Shown: positions 1 to 11,513 of the stretch, piece after piece
How the letters are laid out: each line of letters begins with the position of its first letter
Position numbering within the stretch: the first letter of the stretch is position 1
Source: Cryptomeria japonica
Lineage: Eukaryota; Streptophyta; Pinopsida; Cupressales; Cupressaceae
Length of the DNA stretch: 64,000 bases
Assembly (NCBI RefSeq): GCF_030272615.1
Contig: NC_081405.1
Span: 24,071,772-24,135,771 of the forward strand
Reading direction: 5' to 3'
Notes under the pieces: generated by a model
The model's input: the letters and a program-made list of their open reading frames with translations, nothing else
Databases searched by the model: none
Told to the model about the DNA's origin: nothing
Made by a program: the position numbers and the translations under genes

Positions 1-2865
1 CTACCAGAGCTAGAAAGTTTCTGGGACTACAAGTAGAGGATCAGTTAGGGGATGAGAAAGGATAGAAGAAGGTATGGGAATATTATTCCCAACTCCCACT
101 AGTCAATGCAAAGTCTTATTTCAAAAGAATTAATGATGCCTTCATTTTTTTGGTAATAATTAAATTAATAGGAGACACAGGATACCGGATTAGCTCGGAG
201 GCCATGGCTATTATTTGAGAGTGGGCATGTTGGTTTATCCAAAATCCATGCTCTACTTACATTAGGGTCAGCGGATTCACGGGGAACCCAATGTTGCTTC
301 CCAGGTACTACAATGATAGAGTAATTTTGTTGGAATATGTAAGATAACTTTTGGGCCTCCAATCTCTCTTATCATCAAAGCATAAAACATGTATTGATTT
401 TTCAGTATCTATTGGATACTTCTCATGCTCAAAGATACAGGTTTCAAAGATAACAAAGCCAGACCTTCAAGATTTGAACTTAAAAGAATATGCTTATGCT
501 AGGGAATTTTATGATCCCTACGGGAAGCTCAAACAAGCTATGCCCAAGGCATATGATGGACACAAGCTGAGAATGGAGGATTTTTGGGCCAACCTCCAGA
601 ACAGTTTTGAGGTCAGAGAGAAAAATTATAAATAGGTTATCTATGCCACAGATAAGAGATTTATATATTGAGACCAATCTCCCTAAAGACCTCAGGGATG
701 ATGGAGACCTACTCGATGCGACTTATAAACAATTAGAAATTGATAAGAAGCCCCTCTCCCCAATAAGGTGGTCCATGAATGAGGATGTGAATATAGAAAA
801 GATTTCTCAAGTGGTCATCAATAGGACCAAACAATGGCTAAGCCAAAGGGTCAGGCCGAGCACCTCAAAGGGAAAACAAAAGGAGTCTACCTCATGGGTA
901 CCTTAGTTAAGGGGTTATAAGGAGTATGCTTGGAAGATGAGATCAAACTAAAGAAAGAATACATCTACTGACCCTGATGAAGAAGTGTGGCCCCAAGATA
1001 GCAATGAGGACTTATTGAAGAAACTCCAGGAGAAGATGAGGGAGTCTGAGCTATTGAAGAAGGCAATAGACCTTGGAGTGACTGATGGATTAGGAGCAAT
1101 ACCACTGGCTAAAGTCCTCCCACCAAGGACAACTATAGGGCAGACTACAGGAGAGGGTACCCAGGAGCAGAAGGAAGAAATAAAAATTACTAAAGATATA
1201 CCTACTCAACCACCTCCAACAGCTGCCAAACAGGATCCAGGTACTAATGCCCCTGCACCACCACGAGTTAACATACCCGTAGGGCAGCCTGGAGTGCAAG
1301 GTTTCAGGTCTAGCACCAAAGGAATAATATTTAGGAACATTGAATCTGAGTCAAATCACTAGGAAGAGGATCTCGAGTAGCATCAGCCACTAGGAGGCAA
1401 GAAAGAAGGGGATGAGGCAGAGGACCTATCGAGTGAAAGATTAGTTCTAACCCCTCAAGATCAAGAGGACCTCCTCAAGGACATAGCAGCCGGGCAAGAT
1501 GAGGCGGGGATGGATGATGAAGAAAAGATGTTTGGAGAAGAGGTCAGTGGAAAATTGGGAGAATTACATAGACAGTAGGCTCTCCAAAAAAAATTAGCTC
1601 GCCAAGTTGTCCCACCTCAAGACTCCACGAAAACAGAGGTAGAGGAAAGAGATGAAGCAGAGGAGAAAGCAAAGGTCCATGTTATAACTGCAGATATAGT
1701 GTCACATCAAGGTGACAAGAATGAAGATATAACGCAATGGCTCGAGTTCACTTTTGAAAAGAAAAAGAGAAAAGCAAAGCTTCCTAAGGTCACTTTGCAA
1801 CAGGAGCCACCAAAGGTTAAGAAGCCAAAAACCATACATTATCTATAAAAAATAGGCTCTGGTAAAGTGATTGCAGATGTGGCAATTCCAATCCAAGCCG
1901 AGGCACAAAATTCCCCTAAGTATCAAATATCCCAGGTAAATTTGGGTAAACAAACCAAGTGGGGAGAGCTGGATACTTTGGAATTAGCCACAAGTGTTGT
2001 AAGGGGGCGCGTAGAGAAGGAACACACTTCGAATTTAGAGCTCAAAGTGCAATTGTTACAATACAAGCAGTTGCTGATTGAGATTAGAAAACCTCTAGAC
2101 TCTTGTAGGGCTCATGACCTACATTCGACCTCATCACTACCAAAGGGAGAAGTAAAGGCACTAGTGGTGAGGTGGGTAGCCACTGCAGCTAAATCATGGG
2201 CCCAAGTAAATGCAGCTAAGATTAGATTATTTCTACAGGATACTATGAGGATATATCGAGAGGTAGTACAAGTAGGTAGAGCTTTAGCTTCTCATTCTAC
2301 GTAGTGGGAATGGAAGCTAAGCATTTTTAATAAGCAGTTTCAAATTTTGAATAAATTTATGCATCTAGGGGAAGAGACAATAATGGAGGAGGACCTCTTA
2401 GGAGGAGACAGTGGTGAAAACTTGCAATCCTATGTGTATATTTTGGAGCTGAAGATTGAAATGTTTTAGAAGTATATGAAGGATATGGCGAAGATTCGGG
2501 TTCCTCTCCTTAGAGAAATTTTGAAATATGAGAATTTTGTAAAACATATGCTTGGAGCCTTCGGTTTAGGATTAACTAATACCAAAATAATGGAGCAATA
2601 ACAAGTTTTGAATCAATGGGATGCATACGAGGCCCAACATTTAGGACCTTCAGCCCAGTTTGATGTTGCCCTCATGGACAGGTACACATACTTGATCACC
2701 CAGTGTCAAGAGGTGGTGGAGACAATAGGGGAGTTAGAGAAAGGAAAGAAGCATGCAAAGGAAATTTTTAAGAAGTATAAATTTAGAATTAAACACGTAG
2801 ATGATCCTCCTGTCCAAGCAGTCACATGCATAATTGATAATTATAGAGATTTCATTAAAAATTGA
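1..2865 (+). pseudogene. LTR-borne ORF of unknown function, copy in TE-1 5' LTR (broken, 5' end missing)
   Basis: Second copy of the gene at 13891-17435, in the other LTR. Open pieces lie at 351-635, 607-906, 985-1362, 1867-2304 and 2608-2865, linked by stops and at least one frameshift. Recognisable blocks include EFYDPYGKLKQAMPKAY near 505 and a helical C-terminal segment at 2608-2865 rich in Lys and Glu. The middle (1000-1850) is acidic, Pro/Gln/Glu-rich and probably unstructured. The two LTR copies were identical at insertion, so their different stops arose later. No known domain recognised. It is not gag: the recognisable gag of TE-1 starts beyond the PBS. Confidence 0.6.
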
Positions 2866-3936
2866 AGGATGAACATACATTTGCTAAAGATAGCAGGGTT
2901 TTTGCATGACCCCCAATTTTGTATTTTTAGCTGCAACTCCAACTCAGGTTCCAATTTTGAGCAAAATTATGCATGACTACGAAAATGTGGCTCACCCAGT
3001 ATGGTCTTCGTAGTGCTCATGAAACCACCATTTCATAGTAGTTAATTGGAGTATCAAGGCAAAAACTTGCAAGTTAACTGCAACTCCTAGTGTGAGTTCT
3101 TAATTTAGGTTAGATTTATTTCCTAGATAATAGGGCAGAAAACTTCTATAAATTGAGAATTTGGATTCATTTGTAAGGGTCCCCAAATTGATGATTTGTG
3201 GCCCACTTAGATATTTTTAGAGTATTTTGTAGATTGTTAAGAAGTTGAGTTATTTTTATTGTTAAGAAGTTGAGTTATTTTTGTTACACATTCATTGAGA
3301 TTAATATAAGAAGCAGCTTGTAGATTGCCTGATCTACATCTATATTCTACGAAATTGTTCTGTGTAATCTGGTAATGTCTATTATTTGGAGTTGGCAATG
3401 TGGTTTGATCTTTTTGTTTATTACTTTAAGAATCATATTGCGCACGTCAGTGGTGTATGAGAATTATTGTGGTAGGCAATATTGTTAATGATTTTATTTC
3501 TATAAGTCCGTGAAATTGATGATTTTGTAGGTTTACTGGAGGTCCGTTGTTGAATGCTAATTTGAATAATATTTTATAATTTCTTGGATTGTAGGGGGCT
3601 AACTAAGTAGCTTGTTAAGTTGTTATTAAATTAATTTCATTATTGTTTTCTTGTTCCCTTTACTCTTTGAAGTTTATTTTCCAGAGAATCTTAAATCATA
3701 AAATACAAAAAAAAGGAAGTTCAGCCATTCATGATCAATGAGATTTAGTTTCAACCAACATACCCCTTAACAGGTACAACCACATCAACCATTGGGCTAC
3801 CCATCACCATCGTGACCTGACTATAGAAACCTTGGGGTAGTGAGTTTTCCCAAACTCATTGCTTTTCAGGAGAGGTTGTGAGTGTTAACATTGGCTACCT
3901 GATTGCCGGCAGGTGTGTCAAAAATAGTCATCAACA
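1..3936 (+). repeat. TE-1 5' LTR, 3' two-thirds only
   Basis: Matches 14640-18459 nearly end to end and stops abruptly at CATCAACA (3936), just before the PBS. The first 2865 bases hold the decayed LTR ORF; 2866-3936 are non-coding and AT-rich, with many short A/T runs. One difference from the 3' LTR is a tandem repeat of about 25 bp around 3235-3283 (the GAAGTTGAGTTATTTTT unit occurs twice here, once near 17810). The missing first part, off the left edge, should correspond to 12116-14640. Confidence 0.85.
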
Positions 3937-3941
3937 TAAAC

Positions 3942-3960
3942 TGGTGCTAGAAGGAGGACC
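3942..3960 (+). other. TE-1 primer-binding site (putative)
   Basis: TGGTGCTAGAAGGAGGACC starts 5 bases after the LTR end. It resembles the TGGCGCTAGAAGGAGG-type PBS that I associate with plant Tat elements, with one C-to-T change. The tRNA was not identified by alignment. Confidence 0.65.
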
Positions 3961-4011
3961 TAGACTATTCCCCTCATTGGTTAACCACATATGGTACTTC
4001 TAGGAGACAGA

Positions 4012-5553
4012 ATGATGCCCTTTACCCAACCTAACCTCAATTACGAGAAAGACGGCATTCTTACCCAACTATACGATTTTGTTTGGGACAGTACAAGAGA
4101 TTATAACGATTGGTTACGAGCATGACAAGTCTTGGAAAATGAAAGACAAAAGGCTATACGTATAGTAGCAGAGGCACAAAGACAACTTAATCCTCAGGAG
4201 AACCCACAAGAAAATCCACAACCACCTCCTCAACTAGAGAATTGAGGCACTAAGCTAGATCGTATATCATCTTTCTCTCCCAAGAGATTCCACCAAGTCC
4301 TTAGGAGTAGTTCTTCACCATCAGACAATAGAGTTAGGACCTGCCACTAGGAGAAAGAGGAAAAAAGATAAGGAACAACCCTCAATAGCCTCACCAGTAC
4401 AGTCATCCATACTCAACATAGAAGATCAACTGATTCCTAGTCCTCAGCCTATTGTTGTACCTTTTGTGACTCAACATCCACCGTCGCCACCTTCAATGAC
4501 CTACTTTAACTAAGACACCACACCACTAGGAACCATACTAGGGGGTATACATGACCTACCTAGAAAGCTAGATAAATTTTGCAGCAAATTTTATTATTTG
4601 GGGAGACGACCGACTGATGAACATATTAAAGCATTCAAAGATGCGGTTGTTCGTAATCATATTGAACACCAAGATGTAGTATGTAGACTCTTCCCATATT
4701 CACTTGGGAAGAATGAATATAATTGGTATTTAACCTTAGCTTCAAATTCTATCACAAGCTGGGACGTCTTGGAGAAGGCATTCATTGATCAATTCCGAGT
4801 GTATGTAGATCTCGGAACACTATACCATCAGTTTGCTTCTCTTAAGAAGTCACCAAATGAGCCATTAACAAATTTTAATACTAGCTTCCAAAGGGCATTC
4901 AAGAGGCTACAATCTCCTTACCAGGTAGCACCCAATGTAGCAATCGACTCATATCTAAGAGATATCAACCCTTGGACTGATATGTTTATTAAGAAGAGTG
5001 TTCCCCAATATCAAAGGGACACTTTGGCAAAAGTCTTCATGCTAGCAATTTGTATGAACCATGAGTTGAATCAAACCCTAGGAGGGATCAAATATAATCT
5101 ACCTATAGGGGTGAATCAAGGGAACTACAATCAACTCCCTGGTGTACCCTCACCTCTACCTTTAGGTGCCCCAACAATGAACCCGGTGCCAATCTATGCA
5201 CCCCAACCTCAGGAGAATCAATAGTTTACTGCCCAAGCTTTGACTTGGCAGAATAATGCCAATGCCGCCTCCACTCAAATGCAATATGTTGGTCAAGTGC
5301 AAGGGGGAAATCAACAATTTGGTAATACTAACACAAAAAACCAACCTCCAATTATGATGCATGAGAATCAAGGATCTCATCTATCTGCAGAAGTAGAAGC
5401 CTTAAAGAAAATGATCTCACAAGTTACTTCAGACTTGAGCCAGCTAAAGATGAATCCTCCAAGAGGGTATAACGAATCCCAACCTTATAATAATAAGTGA
5501 AACTACAACAACCAAAACCAAAATCAAAGGTATAATAACAAACCTTACAATAG
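4012..5553 (+). pseudogene. TE-1 gag, N-terminal and capsid part
   Basis: The frame starts at a double ATG (4012), about 50 bases after the PBS. Early in-frame TGA codons break it. The open part 4598-5224 is the Retrotrans_gag-type capsid region: a Leu/Phe-rich helical stretch with LFPYSLGKNEYNWYLTL, then WDVLEKAFIDQF and LTNFNTSFQRAFKRL. The tail (5240-5540) is Asn/Gln-rich and leads into a run of Asn-Tyr-Asn repeats, where a foreign 694-bp insert splits the gene; gag resumes at 6248. Structural protein of the virus-like particle. Non-functional here. Confidence 0.8.
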
Positions 5554-5927
5554 TAAACAATTTGATTAAGGAATCAAATTTGGGGAAAAAGAATGAGGAG
5601 ACAAAAACCAGTGAAGCCGAGGAGGAAATCGAGATGGAGGTCTGGCTAGAGAAAGACCTGATTAAAGGGGATTTGAAACATCTGGAGGATGTTATCAGAA
5701 TTGTGAAAGAACAGGCTGAGGAGGATAAAGACAATATCAATACCTGGGTTGCTCGTACTGAGAAGGCTCTGAAAAGTTTCATGAACCACAGTCTTGAGGT
5801 CCTAAAAGTTTCGTCACATAATATGAATGCCTTGGTGGATCACTTAGAGAGGAAAAATCAAGATAAGAACCTGGTAATCATTGAAGATGTATCGACCTCC
5901 AGCTCCACCCATCAAATTTCCAGGTGA
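5553..5927 (+). pseudogene. Coiled-coil ORF inside the retroposed insert (5'-truncated)
   Basis: The frame is open from the insertion junction with no ATG of its own at the start; the first ATG in frame begins MEVWLEKD. It is very rich in Glu, Lys and Asp with heptad-like spacing (coiled coil), passes WVARTEKALKSFMNHSLEV, and stops at 5925-5927. The same frame continues past the stop to about 6070 (TEMETKMKDIQLKQES...), suggesting a late nonsense mutation. After that come a T-rich, UTR-like stretch (6070-6200) and the A-rich tail. Could be the 3' end of an unknown host transcript or a LINE ORF1-like coil. Product not recognised. Confidence 0.5.
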
Positions 5928-6247
5928 AGGACTAGGCAGAACACCACTGAGATGGAGACCAAAATGAAAGACATCCAGCTGAAACAAGAGAGCACTGATC
6001 TAAGGGAAGCGGCCAAGGCAATGATGCTATTGGTTCAGAATGTTGAGGAGTCTATAAAAGTGTTCAATTGATATGTAATGTTGGGTTTTGGATGCCAATT
6101 TCTTGTTGGCTCCTTACTATCTTTTTGTCCTAGCTGTTGGTTTTTGTGCTGGTCTTTTGCAGTTGTTTTGTCTTGATTCTTTCATGCTCATCTTTTGTAT
6201 TGTAAGCAGGTTTCGGGTCCCTTAAAACCTGTTTTTTCTTAATAAAA
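5554..6247 (+). mobile_element. TE-11: retroposed cDNA-like insert with 17-bp target duplication, in TE-1 gag
   Basis: The 17-mer AACAAACCTTACAATAG occurs at 5537-5553 and again at 6248-6264, exactly flanking 694 bp; removing one copy and the insert rejoins the gag sequence. The insert ends in an A-rich tail preceded by a T-rich segment (CTGTTTTTTCTTAATAAAA). A long TSD, an A-rich 3' end and a frame already open at the 5' junction indicate LINE-type target-primed retroposition of a 5'-truncated transcript. No RT domain is present. It could be a processed host mRNA, a 5'-truncated LINE or a non-autonomous retroposon. Confidence 0.75.
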
Positions 6248-6264
6248 AACAAACCTTACAATAG

Positions 6265-6899
6265 GCAGTGGAACATGGGTCCAAACAACGGTGGGGTGAA
6301 CCATGATCACCCTGACACACAAGACAACCCAAACCACACACACAAAGTTTTAACCTTGCGGATATGAATTTGCTAACAAACTGGTGTAGGTTGCATGATA
6401 CAGCTATGCATTCTGAGGTTAATTGTGCTCAGTTCAAGAATATCATAAGAATTGCTCAAGTTTATTCTCAGCCAAAAGATTTCTCTAATGATGAACCTGA
6501 TAAGGTTAATACCGCAATGTTGGTTGACGTGTTCCTGTGCAAAGAATTTTAGGCTGAAGCTGAAGGTGAACCATGTGTCTATGATGATCAGGCCTTTCAA
6601 ACTAAAAACAACTACAATCTTAGGAGTCAGGGAAAATCTCCATCAACAGAGCCACCTCCCCGAAGGGTGGATTTGTACCTCCTGATGTGAATGCAAGCAA
6701 CAATCCTCACCCTCCTCGAGCTTTTCAAAGAGCACACCCTAGACAAGCTCAAGGGAAAGAATATGTTATGAAAGGATCATTTGATGTTACCAAGGAGATG
6801 GAGAGGACTGCCACCACTCTGTCCCTGATAGAAGTACTGAGATATTGCCCTAAACAAAAGAGGGCTCTCCTTAGGAAGTTGGAACAGTTAGAGTCATAG
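6265..6899 (+). pseudogene. TE-1 gag C-terminus and gag-pol linker
   Basis: Gag resumes after the insert with an Asn/Gly/His-rich stretch. The segment from 6364 contains WCRLHDTAMHSEVNCAQF, a C-x2-H-x4-H-x4-C arrangement like the atypical zinc knuckle of Tat-type gags. A TAG at 6550-6552 and frameshifts follow. The piece 6687-6899 (ending KRALLRKLEQLES) leads to the protease. Nucleic-acid binding during packaging is the usual role of such a knuckle. Broken. Confidence 0.6.
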
Positions 6900-6914
6900 A
6901 GAAATGAGGTTAGG

Positions 6915-7649
6915 ATGGTGGACCTTAATGAAGTCAATGCTAACGTCAGTAGTGATGCAATAGAGAATCCACCATTTTTACTGAGTTTGAGGATATGTGG
7001 AAAGAATTTATACAACTATTTGGTAGATTCAGGGGCTTCAAGAAATGTAATGCCCTACTCTATATGTCAGAAGCTCGAACTCAAAATAGTATGTGCAAAT
7101 AGTAAGGTGGTACAACTAGACAAAACTGAGGTTAACATAATTGGAGAATTGAAAGATGTATACATCCAATTAGGTGTTGATCCTCGAATATCCCATTACA
7201 TTGACATTCAAGTAGTGGATATTCTGGAAGTATATGGGATGCTCCTTAGTAGGGATTGGTCAAAGACTTTGGGGGGATATTTCTCAACTTGTTTTACATA
7301 CTTGTGGCTTCCATGGAAGGGGGTAAGGAACCAGATCCAAATTGATAGTGAACCTAAGTTGAAGAAGTCAGTGACAGATTATGGTGCTCCCAATGAGGTG
7401 GTGTTTCCTGAAGTAAGTCTGGGAGTCTACAGAGTCAATGAAATCCTCACTTTATTTGTACCAACTCCTCTCCAGTTATTCCAAGTAGACATGTTTGCAT
7501 ATAGAGGGTGGGTCAAAGGCTTCGCTACATCAGTAAAACAAGGAATGTGTTTGTTGGGGGATACTATGAAGATACAAGATTTGTTTCTTCCAAAATGGTG
7601 TCAGATACATCACGAGGAGAACTTAGAGATGTCATTTATCTCATGTTAG
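6915..7649 (+). pseudogene. TE-1 aspartic protease region
   Basis: 244 codons open. LVDSGASRNVMPY (residues 37-49) is the aspartic protease active site (D-S-G-A), preceded by a hydrophobic strand (FLLSLRICGKNLYNY), as in retroviral-type pepsins. IQVVDILEVYGMLLSRDW matches the strand leading to the usual LGRDWL-like block; here Gly is replaced by Ser. The enzyme would cleave the gag-pol polyprotein. After it, 7650-8027 is an acidic, partly open linker without a recognised domain (open piece 7659-7895). Confidence 0.75.
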
Positions 7650-8027
7650 AACAAGATTATGAAGTTGATGAGCCCTGTTCCATATGAAGATGTTGATCAT
7701 ATCATCAACATGGAAGAAATTCAAATTCCAAGTTGTGAGGGAGTAGTGCCCCAGATAATGGATCTCATGAGTAAAACTTCCCAACCAAGAGAATGCAACA
7801 AGGAGATCTTCATGATTGAGATTGTCAAACAAGAGAAGGAGGATATCCCACCTGAGCATAGGAATGAAGAAACACAATCTCAAGCGCGGTCTTAGGTGGG
7901 ACCAATCACTCCTAACACCCCTGAATTATTTTTGCAACTAGTAATCGAACAACCTTAGGTATTACAAGACCTGGAAACTGAGAGACCACAATCCCCTCCA
8001 GAAGCTAACCTGGTCATTGACCCTAAG

Positions 8028-8456
8028 GTGAAAAATGTAAAGAGACCAAAAGATGAAATATGGTTTTTAAAGTTTGATGGGTCAAGATCCAAGCAAGGCA
8101 GTGGAGCAAGCGTAGAGTTAACAAACCCAAAAGGGAAAACCCTTTTATCCTTTTACCAACTCCAATTCCCTTGTACTAATAACATGATGGAGTACGAGGC
8201 CCTAGTTAGAGGGTTACTCTTCGCTCATAAGAAAGGAGCTAAATGCTTGAAAGTGTAGGGGGATTCTAAGCTGGTGGTCAAACAAGTGCGAAGCCAATAT
8301 GCATGTCATGATAAAAGGTTAGTAGCATATAGGAATAGAGTGTGGGATCTGATTGAGGATTTTGATGCTTTCGACATTCAGCTGGTACCCAGGAAAGTAA
8401 ACGGAATACCTGATGCATTGGTCATAGCTGCCAGTACATTAGAACTAGGGAGATAA
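8028..8456 (+). pseudogene. TE-1 additional RNase H (archaeal/plant type), upstream of RT
   Basis: WFLKFDGSRSKQGSG (catalytic Asp in FDGS), then TNNMMEYEALVRGL (Glu), GDSKLVVKQV (Asp in GDS, just after an in-frame TAG at 8256-8258) and PRKVNGIPDALVIAAS (final Asp) give the full D-E-D-D order of the archaeal-type RNase H carried by plant Tat elements. As known for that group, it is a second RNase H besides the gypsy one. The odd point is its place: it lies before the RT, whereas in the Tat elements I know best (Ogre, Retand) it follows the gypsy RNase H. The gypsy-type RNase H is also present at 9732-10210. Confidence 0.75.
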
Positions 8457-8462
8457 TCCCCT

Positions 8463-9725
8463 TTGAAGAAGTTTTCCATAGAGTTAATCTCCACACCTGC
8501 TATACTTGATAATATCAAACACTTTCAATTTTTCTGGGATGATGCCCACATTCTAGCCTTTCTTGCCAATTCAGGGGCTTTTGAAGAGAAAATCATTGAT
8601 GAGAAAGATAAATCGGATGATCTTGATGTTGAAAGTGATCTTGATATTATAGATTTACCAACTAACATTATTCCTAAAGGTATGGTCACCTTAGAGAGAC
8701 TTTTTGATTCTGACCCTAGAGTAAAGGAGAGATTAACAATAGATTCAGATGTCAGGAAGTACGAGCCACATAATATTTGTCCAGAAGGACAAAAGAAGAT
8801 TGTATATATTGGGAATATTTGCACTCAAAATGAAAGAGAATTTTTTTTTACAAATCTTGAAAGAATTCATTGATGTAATAGCATGGGGGTATGAAGATTT
8901 AAAGACGTTCGATACATCGATCATCACCCATGTTATCCCCCTAAAACCTAACATAAAGTCATTTCGACAAAAGCAACGATCAGTTAAATCACTAATAGAA
9001 CCCTTGATTTTCAAGGAAGTACAAAAGTTGCTCTCTGCCAAGATTATTTTTCCGATACGACATTCTACTTGGGTTGCCAATTTGGTACCAGTAAGAAAAA
9101 AAAATGGAGAAATACGACTTTGTGTGGACTTTCACAATCTCAACAAGGCGTCTGAGAAAGATAATTACCCGCTTCCTTATTTGGATGAAGTACTACAAAT
9201 AGTAAATGGTTCACAAATTATGTCTTTCTTAGATGGTTATTTTGTATATAACCAACTTTTAGTGAATTATGAGGACTATATGAAAATGGCATTTACGACA
9301 AAGTGGGGAACGTACACATACCGAAGGATGCCATTCGGGTTGATCAACACTGGGGCAACCTTCCAAAGAGAAATGGATATGGCTTTCAAAGATCTGATTG
9401 GCAAGTGTATTATTATATACATGGATGACCTGACTATATTTTCCAAGGTCAGAGAAGATCACCCAGACCACCTCCAAAAAGTATTGGAAAGATGTCAGAG
9501 ATATGGGATTTCCCTTAACCCCAAGAAATGTGTATTTGGAGTGGCTAAAGGAAAGCTACTTGGCCACATATCTCTAAGAGGGGGATATCTATAGACCCAG
9601 ATCAGGTAGAAGCATTGTTAAAGTTACAAATGCCCGGTAGTAAAAAGGAGATGAGATCTTTCTTTGGGAAGATCAATTTTGTCAGAAAGTTTATCACTAG
9701 GTTTGTAGAGATAGTCAAGTCGTTG
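8463..9725 (+). pseudogene. TE-1 reverse transcriptase
   Basis: The pre-RT segment is 8463-8873; 8749-9594 is an open frame covering fingers and palm. In the 8749 frame: LVPVRKKNGEIRLCVDFHNLNKA (residues 112-134), catalytic Asp in SFLDGYFVYNQ (162), MPFGLINTGATFQREM, and the YMDD box at 224-227. All three catalytic Asp are present. A +1 shift near 9585 moves the thumb/connection (DPDQVEALLKLQMPGSKKEM, up to about 9720) to another frame, followed by an in-frame TAA. RNA- and DNA-templated DNA synthesis for the element; not translatable as one protein now. Confidence 0.9.
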
Positions 9726-9731
9726 AATTAA

Positions 9732-10210
9732 ATGATGAAGAAGGATGCTAAGGTTGAATGGACAACTGAAGCAAAAGAGGATTTCACCCAGATCAAGAAA
9801 TCCATCGCCGAAGCTCCCATGTTAACCAGCCCTGACTACACTCTATCGTTTTACATATATTCTTTTGCTTCGTTACACTCTGGGGCAACTTTTTTGATGC
9901 AGAGGCAAGCGAGGGATGAGAAACCTATTGCATTTATGAGCTCTCCCTTTAAAAGTGCTGAGGTTAGATACTCTGCTCTTGAAAAATAGGCTTTTGTGTT
10001 AGTGAGAGTAGTCAAGAAATTCAGGCATTATATCCTAAGGAGTAAAATCTACGCGATTGTCCTTGATCAAGCAGTGAAGTCACTACTCATGCAGTCTGAG
10101 CTGGGAGAACGTCGAGGGAAATGGATGGCAATATTACAAGAATTTGATCTAAAGATGCATCCAATGAAGTTGGTCCAAGGCCAAGGATTGTCTCAGGCCA
10201 TGGCGACTGA
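9732..10210 (+). pseudogene. TE-1 gypsy-type RNase H
   Basis: Follows the RT directly: VEWTTEAKEDFTQIKKSIAE is the typical tether entry, then LSFYIYSFASLHSGATFLMQ, where the catalytic Asp of the usual DAS motif is replaced by Ser, then KPIAFMSSPFKSAEVRYSALEK. A TAG at 9987-9989 separates this from HYILRSKIYAIVLDQAVKSLL and the terminal block GQGLSQAMAT (normally GKGLADALA, so another acidic residue is lost). The active site is degraded. Removes RNA from RNA:DNA hybrids in the live family. Confidence 0.8.
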
Positions 10211-10379
10211 CATCCCTCAAATCCAGTGCCAACAATATACGTTGGAGGCATTCACTCTGGACCCATGGTACATGGATTTGGTATTTATCTTGTTGAATAA
10301 TAGGTGTCCTGAGGGGTTGATAGCCACACAAAGACAAGCATTAAGGCTCAAAAGTTCCAATTATATGATCAAGGATTAG

Positions 10380-11513
10380 ACACTTTATAGAAAGAATTAT
10401 GAAGGTATTTACCTTCAGTGTCTTGATCATCAAGAAGCCCATAACATGATTGAATAATTTTACAAGAAATATGGTACAAGTCATGGGTTGATGGATGCCA
10501 CTGCACATCAAATCTTGAAGGCTGGATATTACTGGCCTAGCATATTTGAGGATACTCATGAGCATGTTCGTCACTATCATACGTGCCAAACCGCAACTTC
10601 CAGAGAGAGAAATCCCACCATGCCTCTCCAACCAGTGTTCGAGGTAAGACCTTTCACCCAATGGGCACTGGATTTTGTAGGTGTTATTAATCCTAACTCG
10701 TCTACAGGACATAAGTTCATTCTTACTCCAATGGATTATTGCACCCGGTGGACGGAAGCCATTGCGTGTCAGAATGCTACTGCTGAGGTAGTCTTGAAAT
10801 TTATCGAAGAGCACATCGTCACTAAGTTTGGTATGTCGTTTGCTCTGGTATGTGACAATGGCCCTGCTTTTCCTTCTGCACAGTTGATGCAATGGTCATA
10901 TGAATATAAAGTGATATTGAAATTTTCATCCAACTACTACCCACAAGGTAACAGAGTAGTTGAAACGAAGAACAAGAACATCCTAGATGTCATTAAGAAG
11001 CTACTTGAGGAAAATCCCAAGGATTGGCATAATCAGTTGAGATACGCCTTATGGGTTGATCGCACCGGAGTAAAAGCCGCCTTGGGAACTTCTCCGTATT
11101 ACCTTTTTTATGGCCAAACCCCTATCTTCCAAATGAACTTACAAATACCGATCCTCCAATTAATGAAAGAACTTGACATTGAGGATCAGGTAGAATGTCA
11201 CCTCTTAAATTTACTAAGACTTGACAAAAAAAGGATTAATACTCTACAACACTTTGCCAAGCACCAAGCTGTTGTTAAGCGTTGGTTTGATAAGAGGGCT
11301 AAAGTGAAATCTTTTCAGATCTCTGACCTGGTCTTGTTATGGGACAAGGCCAAGGAGAAGAAAGGTGATCACTACAAGTTTGAAAGGTTGTGGTTAGGTC
11401 CTTACCAAATAGCCAAAATTTTAGGGGAGAACACCTTTAGGTTAAGCTCTTTGACTGGAGAAATTGTACCATTGCCTGTCAATGGTCAGTTCCTCAAACA
11501 TTACTTCAATTAA
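10380..11513 (+). pseudogene. TE-1 integrase
   Basis: The open frame 10488-11513 (341 codons) covers most of it; the zinc-finger start lies upstream past a TAA near 10455. The HHCC finger is damaged: HVRHYHTCQTA keeps only one of the two Cys. The catalytic core D-D-E is intact: WALDFVGV (Asp 62), CDNGPAF (Asp 123) and VVETKNKNIL (Glu 159). C-terminal domain: VLLWDKAKEKKGDHYKFERLWLGPYQIAKIL, the GPY/F-type module of gypsy integrases (GPYQI). No chromodomain seen. Stop at 11511-11513. Confidence 0.88.

Noticed and set aside
10341..10892. 183-codon antisense frame opposite the TE-1 integrase
   Set aside because: Shadow of the conserved integrase on the other strand; no family features of its own.
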